DNA from: Aedes albopictus
Taxonomy: Eukaryota; Arthropoda; Insecta; Diptera; Culicidae
Assembly (NCBI RefSeq): GCF_035046485.1
Contig: NC_085138.1
Span: 12,961,329 to 13,025,328 of the forward strand
Direction: 5' to 3'
Length of the DNA: 64,000 nucleotides
Both the position numbers and the translations under genes were made by a program. Under the pieces are notes generated by a model. The model was not told the origin of the DNA, did not search any database, and worked only from the letters and a program-made list of their open reading frames with translations. Positions within the stretch are counted from its first letter, which is position 1; each line of letters starts with the position of its first letter. Below are positions 32,901-35,806 of this stretch, in pieces.

Positions 32901-35324
32901 GTTGCAAAACTCGATATTGAGCTAAAACTCAAAAACTGTTCTACTTTAAATTTTTTGAAGCACGATTTCGAAATCAGCACTAAATTGTGCTTGAAAAATT
33001 TTGATCGTTGACAGAAGTTCACGACTTTCGTTTTATTTTGTAAACTTGTGTTATCGAAGGAACTTTTGGATGAACTCAAAAAGATTTTTTTTTTTAGCCA
33101 ATTTTGAAGTAGTTCTGGATTATTTTTTTAATAATCTCTTGCAAAATTTACTGAAAAACTTTCTGGAGAAATACTGCAATTGATCCCAGATGGAGTAATT
33201 GAGGCAATCTCTAGCGGAATTCTTGAAGGAAAATGTGGAAAAATTCTTAAAGAAATCTCTGAATGCCTAAAAAGATCTCTGATGAAATTCCTTTGGGAAT
33301 CCCTGGAGAAAATTCTGAAAGAATCCTCGAAAATGTAATCAAAGACTAGAGGAACCTCTAAAGATATCCCAGGAGAAACTCTCGGAGGAATGTCTGGTGA
33401 AACCCTTAGAAGAATCTATGCAGAATTATCTTTAAGAATTTCTGAAGGAAACATGAGAGGAATTCCTGAAGCATTTCTTGGGACAAGCCTTAAAACAATC
33501 ACTGTCGGAGCCTCGTAAGAAGTCCATGGAAAAATTCACGAAGGAGGAATTCATGGAAAAGTGCCTTAAAAAACTTCTGAGGGAATCCGTGAAGAAATTC
33601 CTAAAAAAACACTTTGGAAGAATTTCTGAAGGTATCCCTTGAAGGAATTCATAAAGAAATCCCAGGTTTTTCCCTCTTTGCTCGAAGTTTGTTTGAATTG
33701 AAACTAGTGATAATTCGTGAATTTTCTGCTACTACCTGCTGGCAGCATATGGTTTTAGAAAGTCCCTCTTGTTCCCTACCGGAACCAATGCTGGCAAATC
33801 CAGAAAATTTGGCATGTCGTTTTGTATTCCATAGAAAAAAACTCTTTTTTAACTTTTTTTTAAATTATTATTTTCGTGCCTTTTAACTTTTTATCACAAA
33901 ATCTAGTCATTCAACCACGCATGTTATATGGTAAAATTCTATGAGAATATTGTAATTGTGCTCTTGGAGAAATGCTTGGCAAAATTTCTTGTGGTTTTCG
34001 AGAAAAAAAATTAATTTTTTAGAACAGTTGATTTTTTGAAAATTGTTTTCTGAAACTCTGAATTATTGGTTATCTTGAGTAGACTCGATTTTTAGAATGC
34101 ATAAAGAAATTATACATCAAAGTTGACGAAATACTTTAAAAAGTTCTAACCCAAAATCCATGTAATGTTACTCTCTGTTACAAAGTCTTAAACTCTTTCT
34201 GCGCTCGTTTTCCAGCATTATTATAGCATAGGTGGTTAACCAACTTCCAGTGGAAATTGAACGTTATGAAATGCCGGCCCGGTTTCCTCGCCGGAAATTA
34301 GAATTTATCTGTTTATTATGAACAGACACAAACATATTCCAATCCCAACCGCCGTCGTCGTCGTCGCCGTCCCTCGACGACTGCCGGCGAAAGTATTTTC
34401 CTAATGAGTTTTCGCACATTAACTCCAGCACATGTTCTCGTTCGTTTTCTCTCAACATTCTTTCCTTTCCAGCTGCTGGATGGACGAAAGTCACGCCATG
34501 TGGCTGCTGACGATTCCGGTGTGCTTCTCACTCGTGGCCTCGCTAGTGTTCCTCGTCAACGTGGTGCGGGTTCTGCTGACCAAGCTGAACTCCACCTCGC
34601 CCAATCCGGCCCCGCTCGGGCTGAAGAAGGCCACCCGGGCGACACTGATTTTGGTAAGCGGGGGTCATTCAATGCTCAATTGGTTTTAATAGAGGATGAA
34701 AGATACAAGCTGGGAGTGCGGAGTTAGAAGGTAAACGAGAGGAGATAAAAGAAAAAAAAACCAAGGCAAAAGATTAAAAATTTAAAGAAAGAAAATTAAA
34801 GTAAAAAGACGAAAAGTATGAATGAGTACACAAGAGATGGAAGATAAATATGTAAGAAGAAAAATATTCATAATTGAAATCCAAGAAGGAAGAAATATAT
34901 ACGCGGAACAAATAGAATATAGTCAAAAATAGTAGAAAATTTTAACACAAAATAGAAGATTGAAGTAAGAAAATCAATAATACGCTTATTTCCATTCAAT
35001 TGAACAGAGAGCTCTGCTGACCAACAATTCTTCTTCCGATTCCTCACCTCTCAGATTCCGCTGTTTGGCCTGCAGCACATCCTGCTGCCGTTCCGTCCGG
35101 ACAAGGGTTGCGAGCTGGAGCGCTACTACCAGGTGGTGTCGGCGGTTCTGATCAGCCTCCAGGGTGCCTGCGTGGCCTGTTTGTTCTGCTTCGCCAATCA
35201 CGACGTGATATTTGCCATCAAATGCCAGCTGAGCCGATGCTTCCCGGACCTGGTGCATCATCCGTTCCGCGAGAGCTACAACGGCGGCCAGCCGGCCACG
35301 CAGAGCCGCGACATGGTGGTATGA
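2835..35324 (+). CDS. Class B GPCR, calcitonin/DH31-receptor type (3' four exons; gene span)
   Basis: Neuropeptide receptor of the secretin family: a seven-TM plasma-membrane protein that couples peptide hormone binding to G proteins. Four exons join in frame (2835-2936, 21757-21875, 34473-34653, 35055-35324) to give 223 residues from just before TM3 to a stop codon. Junction phases are 0, 2 and 0 and all agree. Hallmarks are WMFCEGLHLH at the end of TM3, MRWFFTIGW in TM4, the extracellular HCWMDES (the conserved Cys-Trp formed across a splice junction), NVVRVLLTKL after TM5, IPLFGLQHILLPFRP in TM6 and LQGACVACLFCFANHDV in TM7. The PFRP and LFCF forms fit the calcitonin/DH31/hector branch better than PDF or DH44 receptors, but that is judgement by eye. 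The N-terminal hormone-binding domain and TM1-2 are missing from the window. Introns are 18,820, 12,597 and 401 bp. Confidence 0.88.
3237..3401. mobile_element. MITE, CCATAAAC/CTACGTAGAC family, copy 1
   Basis: About 165 bp with inverted ends GTTCATAAACCACGTAGAC and GTCTACGTGGTTTATGAAC. The inside is G-rich with a second inverted pair (AAAGTCTACG). Related copies are at 56283-56472 (full) and 17116-17210 (half). Non-coding and inserted in GPCR intron 1. Confidence 0.7.
3480..3600. repeat. Related G-rich MITE-like fragment
   Basis: Begins CGTCCATAAATTACGTCACG and carries G runs and AGTGTGACA repeats, resembling the family just upstream but with a different core. Only one end is clear. A similar CATTTAGTACGTCACGCC with a C run lies at 4745-4802. 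Confidence 0.4.
4088..4304. mobile_element. Foldback MITE (217 bp, arms about 100 bp)
   Basis: The two halves are inverted copies: GTTTAAGGACAAGGTATTT, then ATAGCTCA, CTAGAGCACCG and GAACGGATTTG recur in reverse complement on the right, with scattered mismatches. Almost the whole element is palindromic, with a spacer of under 20 bp. No frame of interest. Confidence 0.65.
5244..5249 (-). terminator. Pol III terminator-like T6 run
   Basis: Six T residues on the - strand, five bases after the tRNA discriminator position, placed as RNA polymerase III terminators are. Confidence 0.5.
5254..5325 (-). tRNA. tRNA-Ala (AGC) or tRNA-derived pseudogene
   Basis: A 72-nt cloverleaf folds on the - strand. 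The acceptor stem GGCTCGG/CTGAGCT has 7 pairs (two G-T). The D stem is GCTT/AAGC, the anticodon stem CTTGT/ATAAG with loop CTAGCGA (anticodon AGC), and the T stem GTGAG/CTCAC with loop TTCAAAT. An oligo-T terminator follows. The weak acceptor pairs and TTCAAAT in place of TTCGANT leave open that it is a SINE- or tRNA-derived pseudogene. No intron is needed. Confidence 0.55.
5330..6336. other. Intronic AT-rich DNA, nothing recognised
   Basis: No coding exon or clear repeat boundary was found. A short direct repeat CATCTTCCCCTAAAC occurs twice near 5388-5430. Confidence 0.5.
6784..7440 (+). pseudogene. RTE endonuclease domain, first part
   Basis: The reading frame runs CDWKLGTWNCRSL, then VALQEVCWTG, IGDLNAQVG and ESQIDHVLIDGRHF. 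These are the Asn, Glu and Asp-Asn motifs of AP-like endonucleases, which nick target DNA for target-primed reverse transcription. The open frame has no good Met start and is cut at DGRHF by the MITE; the frame then hits a stop at 7456-7458. Across the MITE the domain resumes as SDIIDVRTY, so removing the insertion restores continuity. Confidence 0.8.
7441..7551. mobile_element. 111-bp MITE with 30-bp TIRs inside the RTE element
   Basis: Terminal repeats 7441-7470 and 7522-7551 match at 27 of 30 positions. GCACTTC at 7434-7440 and 7552-7558 is a perfect 7-bp target duplication. The element interrupts the RTE frame between HF and SDII. All three arm mismatches are T in the left arm against C in the right arm when read outside-in. 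Superfamily is not clear from 7 bp. Confidence 0.85.
7559..8044 (+). pseudogene. RTE endonuclease end and linker region
   Basis: Continues SDIIDVRTYRGANIDSDHYLVM, where the SDHYL His is the last endonuclease catalytic motif, then a charged linker (WSTVKAAIND, RRNEWFDEEC). It ends at a stop near 8044. The following frame MELLCRSQETRKFYQKLN belongs to the same protein, so a frameshift lies near 8005-8045, next to a tandem CGAAAAAG duplication. Confidence 0.75.
8049..9127 (+). pseudogene. RTE reverse transcriptase, first part
   Basis: RT domain of the RTE element: AAGKDGIAAELIK, FRAITILNAAYKVLS, YQAGFIDGRSTTDQIF, LFIDFKAAYDSIDR (first catalytic Asp), GLRQGDGLSCLLFN and FVCFADDMDII (catalytic Asp pair). 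It makes cDNA from the element RNA at the nicked target. The frame is broken at GLV by the LOA insertion at 9128; the true continuation VNASKTKYMLVGG is found at 13947. Confidence 0.85.
8830..9127 (+). repeat. 298-bp perfect direct repeat, left copy
   Basis: Identical base for base to 13649-13946. It borders the LOA element on its 3' side. Outside the pair the sequences differ at once (8829 C against 13648 A; 9128 A against 13947 G). It behaves as a target-site duplication of RTE sequence. Confidence 0.9.
9128..13648 (-). mobile_element. LOA-clade (Lian-like) non-LTR retrotransposon, apparently complete, copy 1
   Basis: A 4521-bp insertion exactly bounded by the 298-bp repeat. On the - strand: about 580 bp of 5' leader, one ORF with endonuclease, RT and RNase H, and a 296-bp 3' region with two tandem copies of a roughly 60-bp unit (GCGTACCACAATGGGTTC / GCGTGCCACAATGGGTTC). 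The 3' end CTGATACCTGAT has no poly(A). One large ORF with an RNase H domain fits the Lian/LOA group of Aedes. A short frame ending at 13260 (ICPYCANRSN) in the leader may be an ORF1 trace. Confidence 0.85.
9424..13068 (-). CDS. Retrotransposon polyprotein: endonuclease, reverse transcriptase, RNase H (LOA clade), intact
   Basis: 1214 aa, no internal stop or frameshift. Endonuclease at about 5-228: QINLQHKR, LVQEPYF, VGSDANAHH, LSDHRYILFE. RT at about 450-800: SPGADGIYP, FRPISLTSFLLKCLER, VFLDIEGAFDN, GCPQGGVLSPLLWNL and YGFADDYL (Asp pair near residue 668). RNase H at about 938-1060: CYTDGS, FQAEIFAL, CSDSQAA, GNELADELA, with the D-E-D-D residues present. A Cys-Cys-His-Cys cluster (CDSC...HLICNC) lies near 1150-1165. 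ATG at 13066-13068 gives MATVRIAQINL, the normal start of the endonuclease domain. It would act in cis on its own RNA. All key residues are kept, so it is probably young and perhaps active. Confidence 0.92.
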   Translation of the reverse strand: MATVRIAQINLQHKRTATINLCRLMQNGTAQVALVQEPYFRKGNFYLGNLVNPVFATFSKNEMANSRVMPRACVLVNNAIVATLISELTTRDVCAIIIDVSVGNLNRKYVYCSVYLPHDEPSPTDAFKQVIAYCTSKGLPLIVGSDANAHHIIWGSSDINLRGSSLMEYLSSTDLGLLNIGNRPTFMVSGREEVLDITLCSSRISHELTNWHVSDEESLSDHRYILFEHVNFTSQTLRFRNPRSTNWDLFTDLVAAKFHGYSPSIDTPSDLDDAVDTTTAFIMEAFEEACPLRSVKTTRGTPWWNSDLAKLRKQCRKSWNRRRSAGLEAFRSARKAYQKALRSAERSGWKNLCTNVSSLSEASRLNKILAKSKDFQVNELRLPNGDFTSSDEEVLECLFSTHFPGCVDITSSDEPDVFSCSYDSLASARSIITLESIEWALNSFAPFKSPGADGIYPILLQKGFDHFKHVLKQLLVCSFATGYIPKSWRDITVKFIPKVGRASYEEAKSFRPISLTSFLLKCLERIVDHHIRDVYLANVPLHVNQHAYQSGKSTVTLLHKVVYDIEKAFAQKQSCLGVFLDIEGAFDNVPFDAILEAARGHGISPMISSWIHQMLKNRHLFSTLRQAAIRKLSVCGCPQGGVLSPLLWNLVADTLLRQLNNSGFPTYGFADDYLTLLVGMCISTLFDLMQNALQVVEGWCRQYGLSVNPSKTSIVLFTEKRNRNGVRTLRLFDSEINVTEQVKYVGVILDSKLSWTPHVEFRIKKACMAFGQCRQTFGTTWGLKPKYIKWIYTTVVRPILAYGCLVWWQKGEVRTVQSKLGHLQRMCLMAMSGAFSSTPTAALEVLFDVVPLHIHLKQEALSCTYRLWVLGSLEETPVNRSSTHTSLFPLLVNWDKVVLAPSDLTIACNFPYRTFSTKFPSREEWTSGYLERSISDGIVCYTDGSLLEGRAGAGVYSCELRLYQSYSLGRHCTVFQAEIFALMCGVQSALQQHVMGKVIYFCSDSQAAIKALASANSRSKIVIACRTQIEELNSANAVHLVWVPGHSSIAGNELADELARTGASHDFIGPEPAIPVSKCWVKLQIDTWAATQHKQYWNSLESCRQTKLYCTEPSLGVAKYLTNLSKQNCSMLVKALTGHCRLSYHMANIQQADSFACDSCESDYGTSYHLICNCPAFAQLRFRVLGKHLLSETDFRNLNLQDVLLFLTRCGKQL
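13649..13946 (+). repeat. 298-bp perfect direct repeat, right copy
   Basis: Identical to 8830-9127. It reads as RTE reverse transcriptase from ATMDGVQNCV to AKVGLV, then the original RTE continues. Confidence 0.9.
13947..14057 (+). pseudogene. RTE reverse transcriptase, continuation and truncated end
   Basis: VNASKTKYMLVGGTEHDRIRLG to DTFEVVEV continues the RT thumb region after the LOA insertion. The element is cut at about 14057, where an oppositely oriented RTE fragment starts, so the C-terminal part and 3' end are missing. Confidence 0.8.
14058..14777 (-). pseudogene. Inverted RTE reverse transcriptase fragment
   Basis: On the - strand: LPEEWKEGIICPIHKKGD, FRAITILNAAYKVLS, then a frameshift near 14600, then YQAGFIDGRSTTDQ, FIDFKAAYDSIDRTELW, RRGLRQGDGLSCLLFN, FVCFADDMDII, and an internal loss after GLVV (rejoins TERDRTSLG). 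It is similar to the + strand copy but clearly diverged (for example DRTELWKIMDENSF against DRAELWRIMDEKGF), so it is a separate copy and not one folded element. It is truncated at both ends and not functional. Confidence 0.8.
14778..16120. other. Intronic AT-rich DNA with a small inverted repeat
   Basis: No coding exon was recognised. CCCATTAGCACTT at about 15567 recurs inverted (AAGTGCTAATGGG) at about 15664, a possible short MITE of roughly 115 bp. Confidence 0.4.
16121..17100. mobile_element. Non-autonomous TIR element (980 bp)
   Basis: The left end ACATTCTACCGTGACGTTAC and the following 110 bp (AATTCGACCGTAAACCCT, CCTTGTAAAATT) recur inverted at 16975-17100 with mismatches. There is no transposase frame inside. 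The target duplication is not clear. Confidence 0.65.
17116..17210. mobile_element. CCATAAAC-family MITE, half copy
   Basis: CTGTCCATAAACTACGTAGAC, a C run, GTAGACTTTTGTTCATAC and AAATTTTCGAAATTT match the middle and one end of the 56283-56472 copy. The other terminal repeat is missing. Confidence 0.55.
17240..17600. repeat. Degenerate 15-bp-type array, small block
   Basis: Irregular reiteration of AGAAATTTCTxxAAGA and GAATCCCAGAGA-like words, similar to but more diverged than the arrays at 27165 and 39909. Open frames here are periodic by-products. Confidence 0.5.
17740..18360. repeat. Degenerate 10-bp-period array with an orientation switch
   Basis: From about 17760 to 18130 the + strand is G-rich with a GTTTCAGGGG-like word every 10-11 bp (CTCCAGGGTG, TCTCAGGGGG, CGTTTCAAGG). 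From about 18140 to 18360 it becomes the complement (CCTCTGAAAC, TTCTTGAAAT, GCCTCGAAAT). The open frames at 17912-18337 come from this composition. Confidence 0.65.
18389..18443 (-). mobile_element. 55-bp retro-insertion (SINE/LINE tail) with 14-bp TSD
   Basis: ATGTAACGCACTTC at 18375-18388 and 18444-18457 flanks a 55-bp segment. On the - strand it reads AGAGACGAACCAGCC, AAGGGCTGAAAGTCTCT, ATAATAAAGAC and CAAATCAATCAAT. The same tail occurs at 56082-56135 with its own duplication. It looks like a severely 5'-truncated retroposon tail. Confidence 0.8.
18458..21756. other. GPCR intron 1, right part; a 61-bp repeat pair and otherwise unassigned
   Basis: A 61-bp sequence (starts ATTATTGCGG, ends with the CTGCGGTAG...CTACCGCAG hairpin) occurs at 18651-18711 and 19501-19561 with two differences. 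20,400-21,400 is balanced in composition and looks low-copy, but has no exon I can support. An acceptor-like pyrimidine tract precedes the TM4 exon. Confidence 0.45.
21757..21875 (+). CDS. GPCR exon with TM4
   Basis: 119 bp between acceptor TTTTGCAG and donor GTAAGT. It codes VFIKDAIAMRWFFTIGW (intracellular loop 2 and TM4), ILPVGLISIYATVRD and KYTHDTE, ending with CA of a split His codon (phase 2) that is completed by the first base of the next exon. The RW and GW residues are typical of class B TM4. Confidence 0.88.
21876..23492. other. GPCR intron 2, left part, AT-rich
   Basis: No exon recognised. Related words CCGATTTTATCAGCCC (near 22550) and CCGATTTTATGAGCC (near 23400) bound an AT-rich block that may be an old repeat; the ends could not be fixed. 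Confidence 0.4.
23493..24176. mobile_element. Non-autonomous TIR element (684 bp)
   Basis: The left end GTCTTGTACCATTTGGGCAG, then TATTTTGGGCACTTGC and further sequence to about 95 bp, recurs inverted at 24080-24176. Part of the same family appears at 58535-58680. No transposase was seen. It would lie in the first intron of the candidate - strand gene beginning at 24336. Confidence 0.65.
24257..24336 (-). CDS. Candidate first coding exon of a secreted protein
   Basis: On the - strand an ATG in a strong Kozak context (GTGACCATGGCG) opens MASTVVGIWWLVAATSA, which reads as a signal peptide, followed by AISIECRWL and a GTAAGT donor in phase 2. The upstream leader is GC-richer than its surroundings and has a TATA-like box about 190 bp upstream of the ATG. 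No second exon was found, so the product is unknown. It could be a chance frame. Confidence 0.35.
24525..24532 (-). promoter_or_regulatory. TATA-like box (CATAAAAG) upstream of the candidate exon
   Basis: CATAAAAG on the - strand at a plausible distance from the leader of the 24336 ATG. Support is only positional. Confidence 0.3.
24820..26760 (-). mobile_element. Jockey-clade non-LTR retrotransposon, 5'-truncated and dead
   Basis: A poly(A) tail (T run at 24820-24831), a short 3' UTR and the RT-bearing ORF2 part of a Jockey-type element in GPCR intron 2, antisense to the receptor. It resembles the Juan/Jockey group known in Aedes; it lacks RNase H. The 5' boundary is approximate and no target duplication was found. 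Confidence 0.8.
25047..26735 (-). pseudogene. Jockey reverse transcriptase with three nonsense codons
   Basis: One frame runs from LSTHRFAARVDLKNN to ...IRDLVPNP. It contains LLKTKPRPIP, KMKAPGFDNI, YRPISLLSALSKLFER, EEQFGFRRG, ALLDVEKAFDNVWHDGL, GVPHGSILGPLL and SLFADDTSVV (catalytic Asp pair intact). TGA codons interrupt it at 26640-26642, 26109-26111 and 26037-26039 without a change of frame. The second and third fall around the conserved FRRG motif. The endonuclease part is missing. Confidence 0.85.
26770..27165 (+). mobile_element. 5' end fragment of an RTE-like element
   Basis: GAGCGTCTGTTCxCCA, CGGCTCAAACAGCGTCTG and CAACGGCAACGAC resemble the 5' region of the RTE element at 6338-6780. 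The segment ends ACAAGAATTGGAACTTGGAATGTAAAC, coding TRIGTWNVN-like residues, the first endonuclease motif. It is then cut by the 15-bp array. Confidence 0.6.
27165..28560. repeat. Degenerate 15-bp-period array (GGAATTCCTGGA type)
   Basis: Continuous imperfect repetition of GGAGGAATTCCTGGA-like units, purine-rich on the + strand. Translations show a five-residue period on either strand (NSSRN, GIPPG), which explains the open frames at 27103-27828, 27503-27725 and 28130-28684. No gene is claimed. The array continues beyond the LOA and MITE insertions at 33170. Confidence 0.8.
28572..32369 (-). mobile_element. LOA-clade non-LTR retrotransposon copy 2, ORF intact
   Basis: Flanked by GCAAATTACAC at 28561-28571 and 32370-32380, an 11-bp target duplication. 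On the - strand it starts 14 bp before the ATG, runs through one intact ORF, a roughly 95-bp 3' UTR and a poly(A) tail (T run 28572-28596). The very short leader suggests a 5' truncation that happened to spare the ORF. The right duplication overlaps the end of the CACTAG MITE, so it inserted at that border. It lies in GPCR intron 2, antisense to the receptor. Confidence 0.88.
28690..32355 (-). CDS. Retrotransposon polyprotein: endonuclease, reverse transcriptase, RNase H (LOA clade), intact
   Basis: About 1221 aa from the first true ATG at 32353-32355 (MTNIKLVQANLQHARG). Endonuclease at 1-220: LVQEPWV, CDANAHHTVWGSSD, LSDHKHITF. RT at about 450-800: SAGEDGIFPALIQ, YRPISLTSIILKIMEKI, AFLDIEGAFDNAS, GCPQGGVLSPLLW, IGYADDIVIVV (Asp pair near 673). 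RNase H at about 935-1055: FYTDGSKMSD, FQAEIQAILE, FSDSQAALKA, GNEIADQLA. A C-terminal CRFC...HLLCEC zinc-like cluster lies near 1150-1165. No stop or frameshift. It is only moderately similar to copy 1, so it is a different LOA family; the truncated copy at 42830-44960 is its closer relative. A candidate active source. Confidence 0.92.
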   Translation of the reverse strand: MTNIKLVQANLQHARGASGVLLQRFAKEDLDLALVQEPWVNNHRVMGLTTPKCKLLYDDSHPSPRTAILVNGRINFTPITEFIKRDIAAIRVEVPTTRGKSIVNIASAYFPGDEEEAPTSSICEFVTSCRQQNQQFIICCDANAHHTVWGSSDINKRGESLLEYISANNIDICNRGDKPTYVNSRRHEVLDLTLCSQILTDRITSWEVSDEVSLSDHKHITFSIERGETVREFYRDPRNTNWDLYKQILANKQPLLDEKIRTAEQLEEASRMVTNKIIQAYYESCPQRERSSNRKVPWWNNALQKMRRKVRKLFNRAKATSDWGQYRKALTEYSTEIRKSKRRHWRFMCENIQYTSEAARLQKVLSKEHSNGLGNVKKDNGTFTRSPSETLEVLMEKHFPGSFAVDENSSGQLRTNSGRNMNRKDALMESRKIFTVAMVDWAINSFDPFKSAGEDGIFPALIQHGRDIIIPALVEMFISSMTLCYIPSWWNKVRVIFIPKNGKRDKTQPKAYRPISLTSIILKIMEKILDEHIKGSFLKAHKLNKLQFAYCKGKSTVTALHTLTQKIEKSIKYKEVAYCAFLDIEGAFDNASHASIRSAMYKRGFHGSIVDWITAALRNRCIVSRLGESTIKVSTSKGCPQGGVLSPLLWSLVVDDLLNSLVAMGFEVIGYADDIVIVVRGKHDETLSNRMQIALNYTLAWCKGEGLNVNPSKTTLVIFTRKRNVNIKAPSLDGVQLTFSSRVKYLGVILDKKLNWSEHLEHVVNKATTALWACRRVIGGKWGLKPRIVHWIYLAVVRPKVSYASLVWWPKTKTKTAQRVLAKLQRLATVSITGAIRSTPGSTLDALMHLLPLHQFVQLEAKKSALKLKRYKNILEGDLTGHLKILTNVTVNPLVIQNEDWMEPKFILDIPYKVSIDDRSVWESGGPTVRPGSIVFYTDGSKMSDRTGAGVYGPRTKLAIPMGKWPTVFQAEIQAILECAAICLKRKYRHANIYIFSDSQAALKAVCTFECYSKLVWECITLLKELAGRNTVKLFWVPGHCGIAGNEIADQLAREGSLGALYGPEPFCGVSSSALSMELKKWEKQSVGANWHTAPGISQSKRFIVPSVKNTNTLLKLSKRELSVYTGLLTGHCPSRHFLLKLKKIESEECRFCGFNSETSEHLLCECSFLFKKRERYFGGCIMHPRDIWWNINPKKVVAFILEAIPDWGIMQAQKKTIASS
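32378..33050. mobile_element. CACTAG-ended non-autonomous element, copy 1 (673 bp)
   Basis: Ends CACTAGTTTACA and TGTAAACTTGTG, with TTA at 32375-32377 and 33051-33053. It is similar along its length to 36209-36888. CACTA-type ends with a 3-bp duplication suggest a CACTA/EnSpm-like MITE; a TTA duplication would also suit PIF/Harbinger. No transposase. Confidence 0.75.
33170..33670. repeat. Degenerate 15-bp-period array, right segment
   Basis: The same GAAGGAATTCxTGGAG-type words as 27165-28560. Before the MITE and LOA insertions these two blocks were probably one array. Confidence 0.7.
33680..34472. other. End of GPCR intron 2, no feature recognised
   Basis: AT-rich to 34,200, then a more balanced stretch with CGTCGTCG-type triplets just before the TM5 exon acceptor TTTCCTTTCCAG. 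Confidence 0.5.
34473..34653 (+). CDS. GPCR exon with TM5 and intracellular loop 3
   Basis: 181 bp. The first base completes the split His codon, then CWMDESHAMWLLTIPV (extracellular loop 2 Cys-Trp and TM5), SLVASLVFLVNVVRVLL, TKLNSTSPNPAPLG and LKKATRATLIL. The donor is GTAAGC in phase 0. RATLIL leading into IPLFG is the class B TM6 entry. GC content is higher than in the surrounding intron. Confidence 0.9.
35055..35324 (+). CDS. GPCR exon with TM6, TM7 and C-terminus
   Basis: Acceptor CACCTCTCAG. It codes IPLFGLQHILLPFRP (TM6), DKGCELERYYQVVSAV, LISLQGACVACLFCF (TM7), ANHDVIFAIKCQLSRCF (helix 8 region), and a short tail ending QSRDMVV and TGA at 35322-35324. The last codons GTG|GTATGA also resemble a splice donor, so a longer tail in a further exon is possible. 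An AATAAA lies about 290 bp downstream. Confidence 0.88.
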   Translation: MPLFGLQHILLPFRPDKGCELERYYQVVSAVLISLQGACVACLFCFANHDVIFAIKCQLSRCFPDLVHHPFRESYNGGQPATQSRDMVV

Positions 35325-35614
35325 CTGTTGGGCTTCCGGCGCGGCACGAAGACGACCGGAAGTCATGAAGTGATCGGTGATTGCGTGGAAGGTGGAGTGT
35401 AGAAAGGTAGGTGTATGCCGACGGGAATTCAATGTACAAATACAACCGAGACTACTATTAGGTGTTAGGTGTGGAATTGAAATGGAAAGATCCTATATTT
35501 TCACTGTATGATCGGATAGATGTGGTTTCAAACTTTATGAAAATTTTATTCCAAACGTTCCAGTTAGAATATATGGAAAGATGTGCCAAACTGAATGCGT
35601 AGAGAAATGCGCTA

Positions 35615-35620
35615 AATAAA
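35615..35620 (+). promoter_or_regulatory. Polyadenylation signal AATAAA, GPCR gene
   Basis: First AATAAA after the GPCR stop, about 290 bp downstream, and before the foldback element at 35807. Confidence 0.5.
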
Positions 35621-35806
35621 TAGTAGGGCTAGGAATTTGATGAATCTCAGCTTATACTTAGAACTAATGAAAGCATGAAAGGATATAAGCCTGCAATCCG
35701 CATTGTTTCGATCAGATTTGAAGAAGCCTTGATACATAAATCTAAGATATTGAAATTCGAAGCAATTGATTGACGGGTGTCTTGTTTTTCTTCTAAACCA
35801 TAGGGG

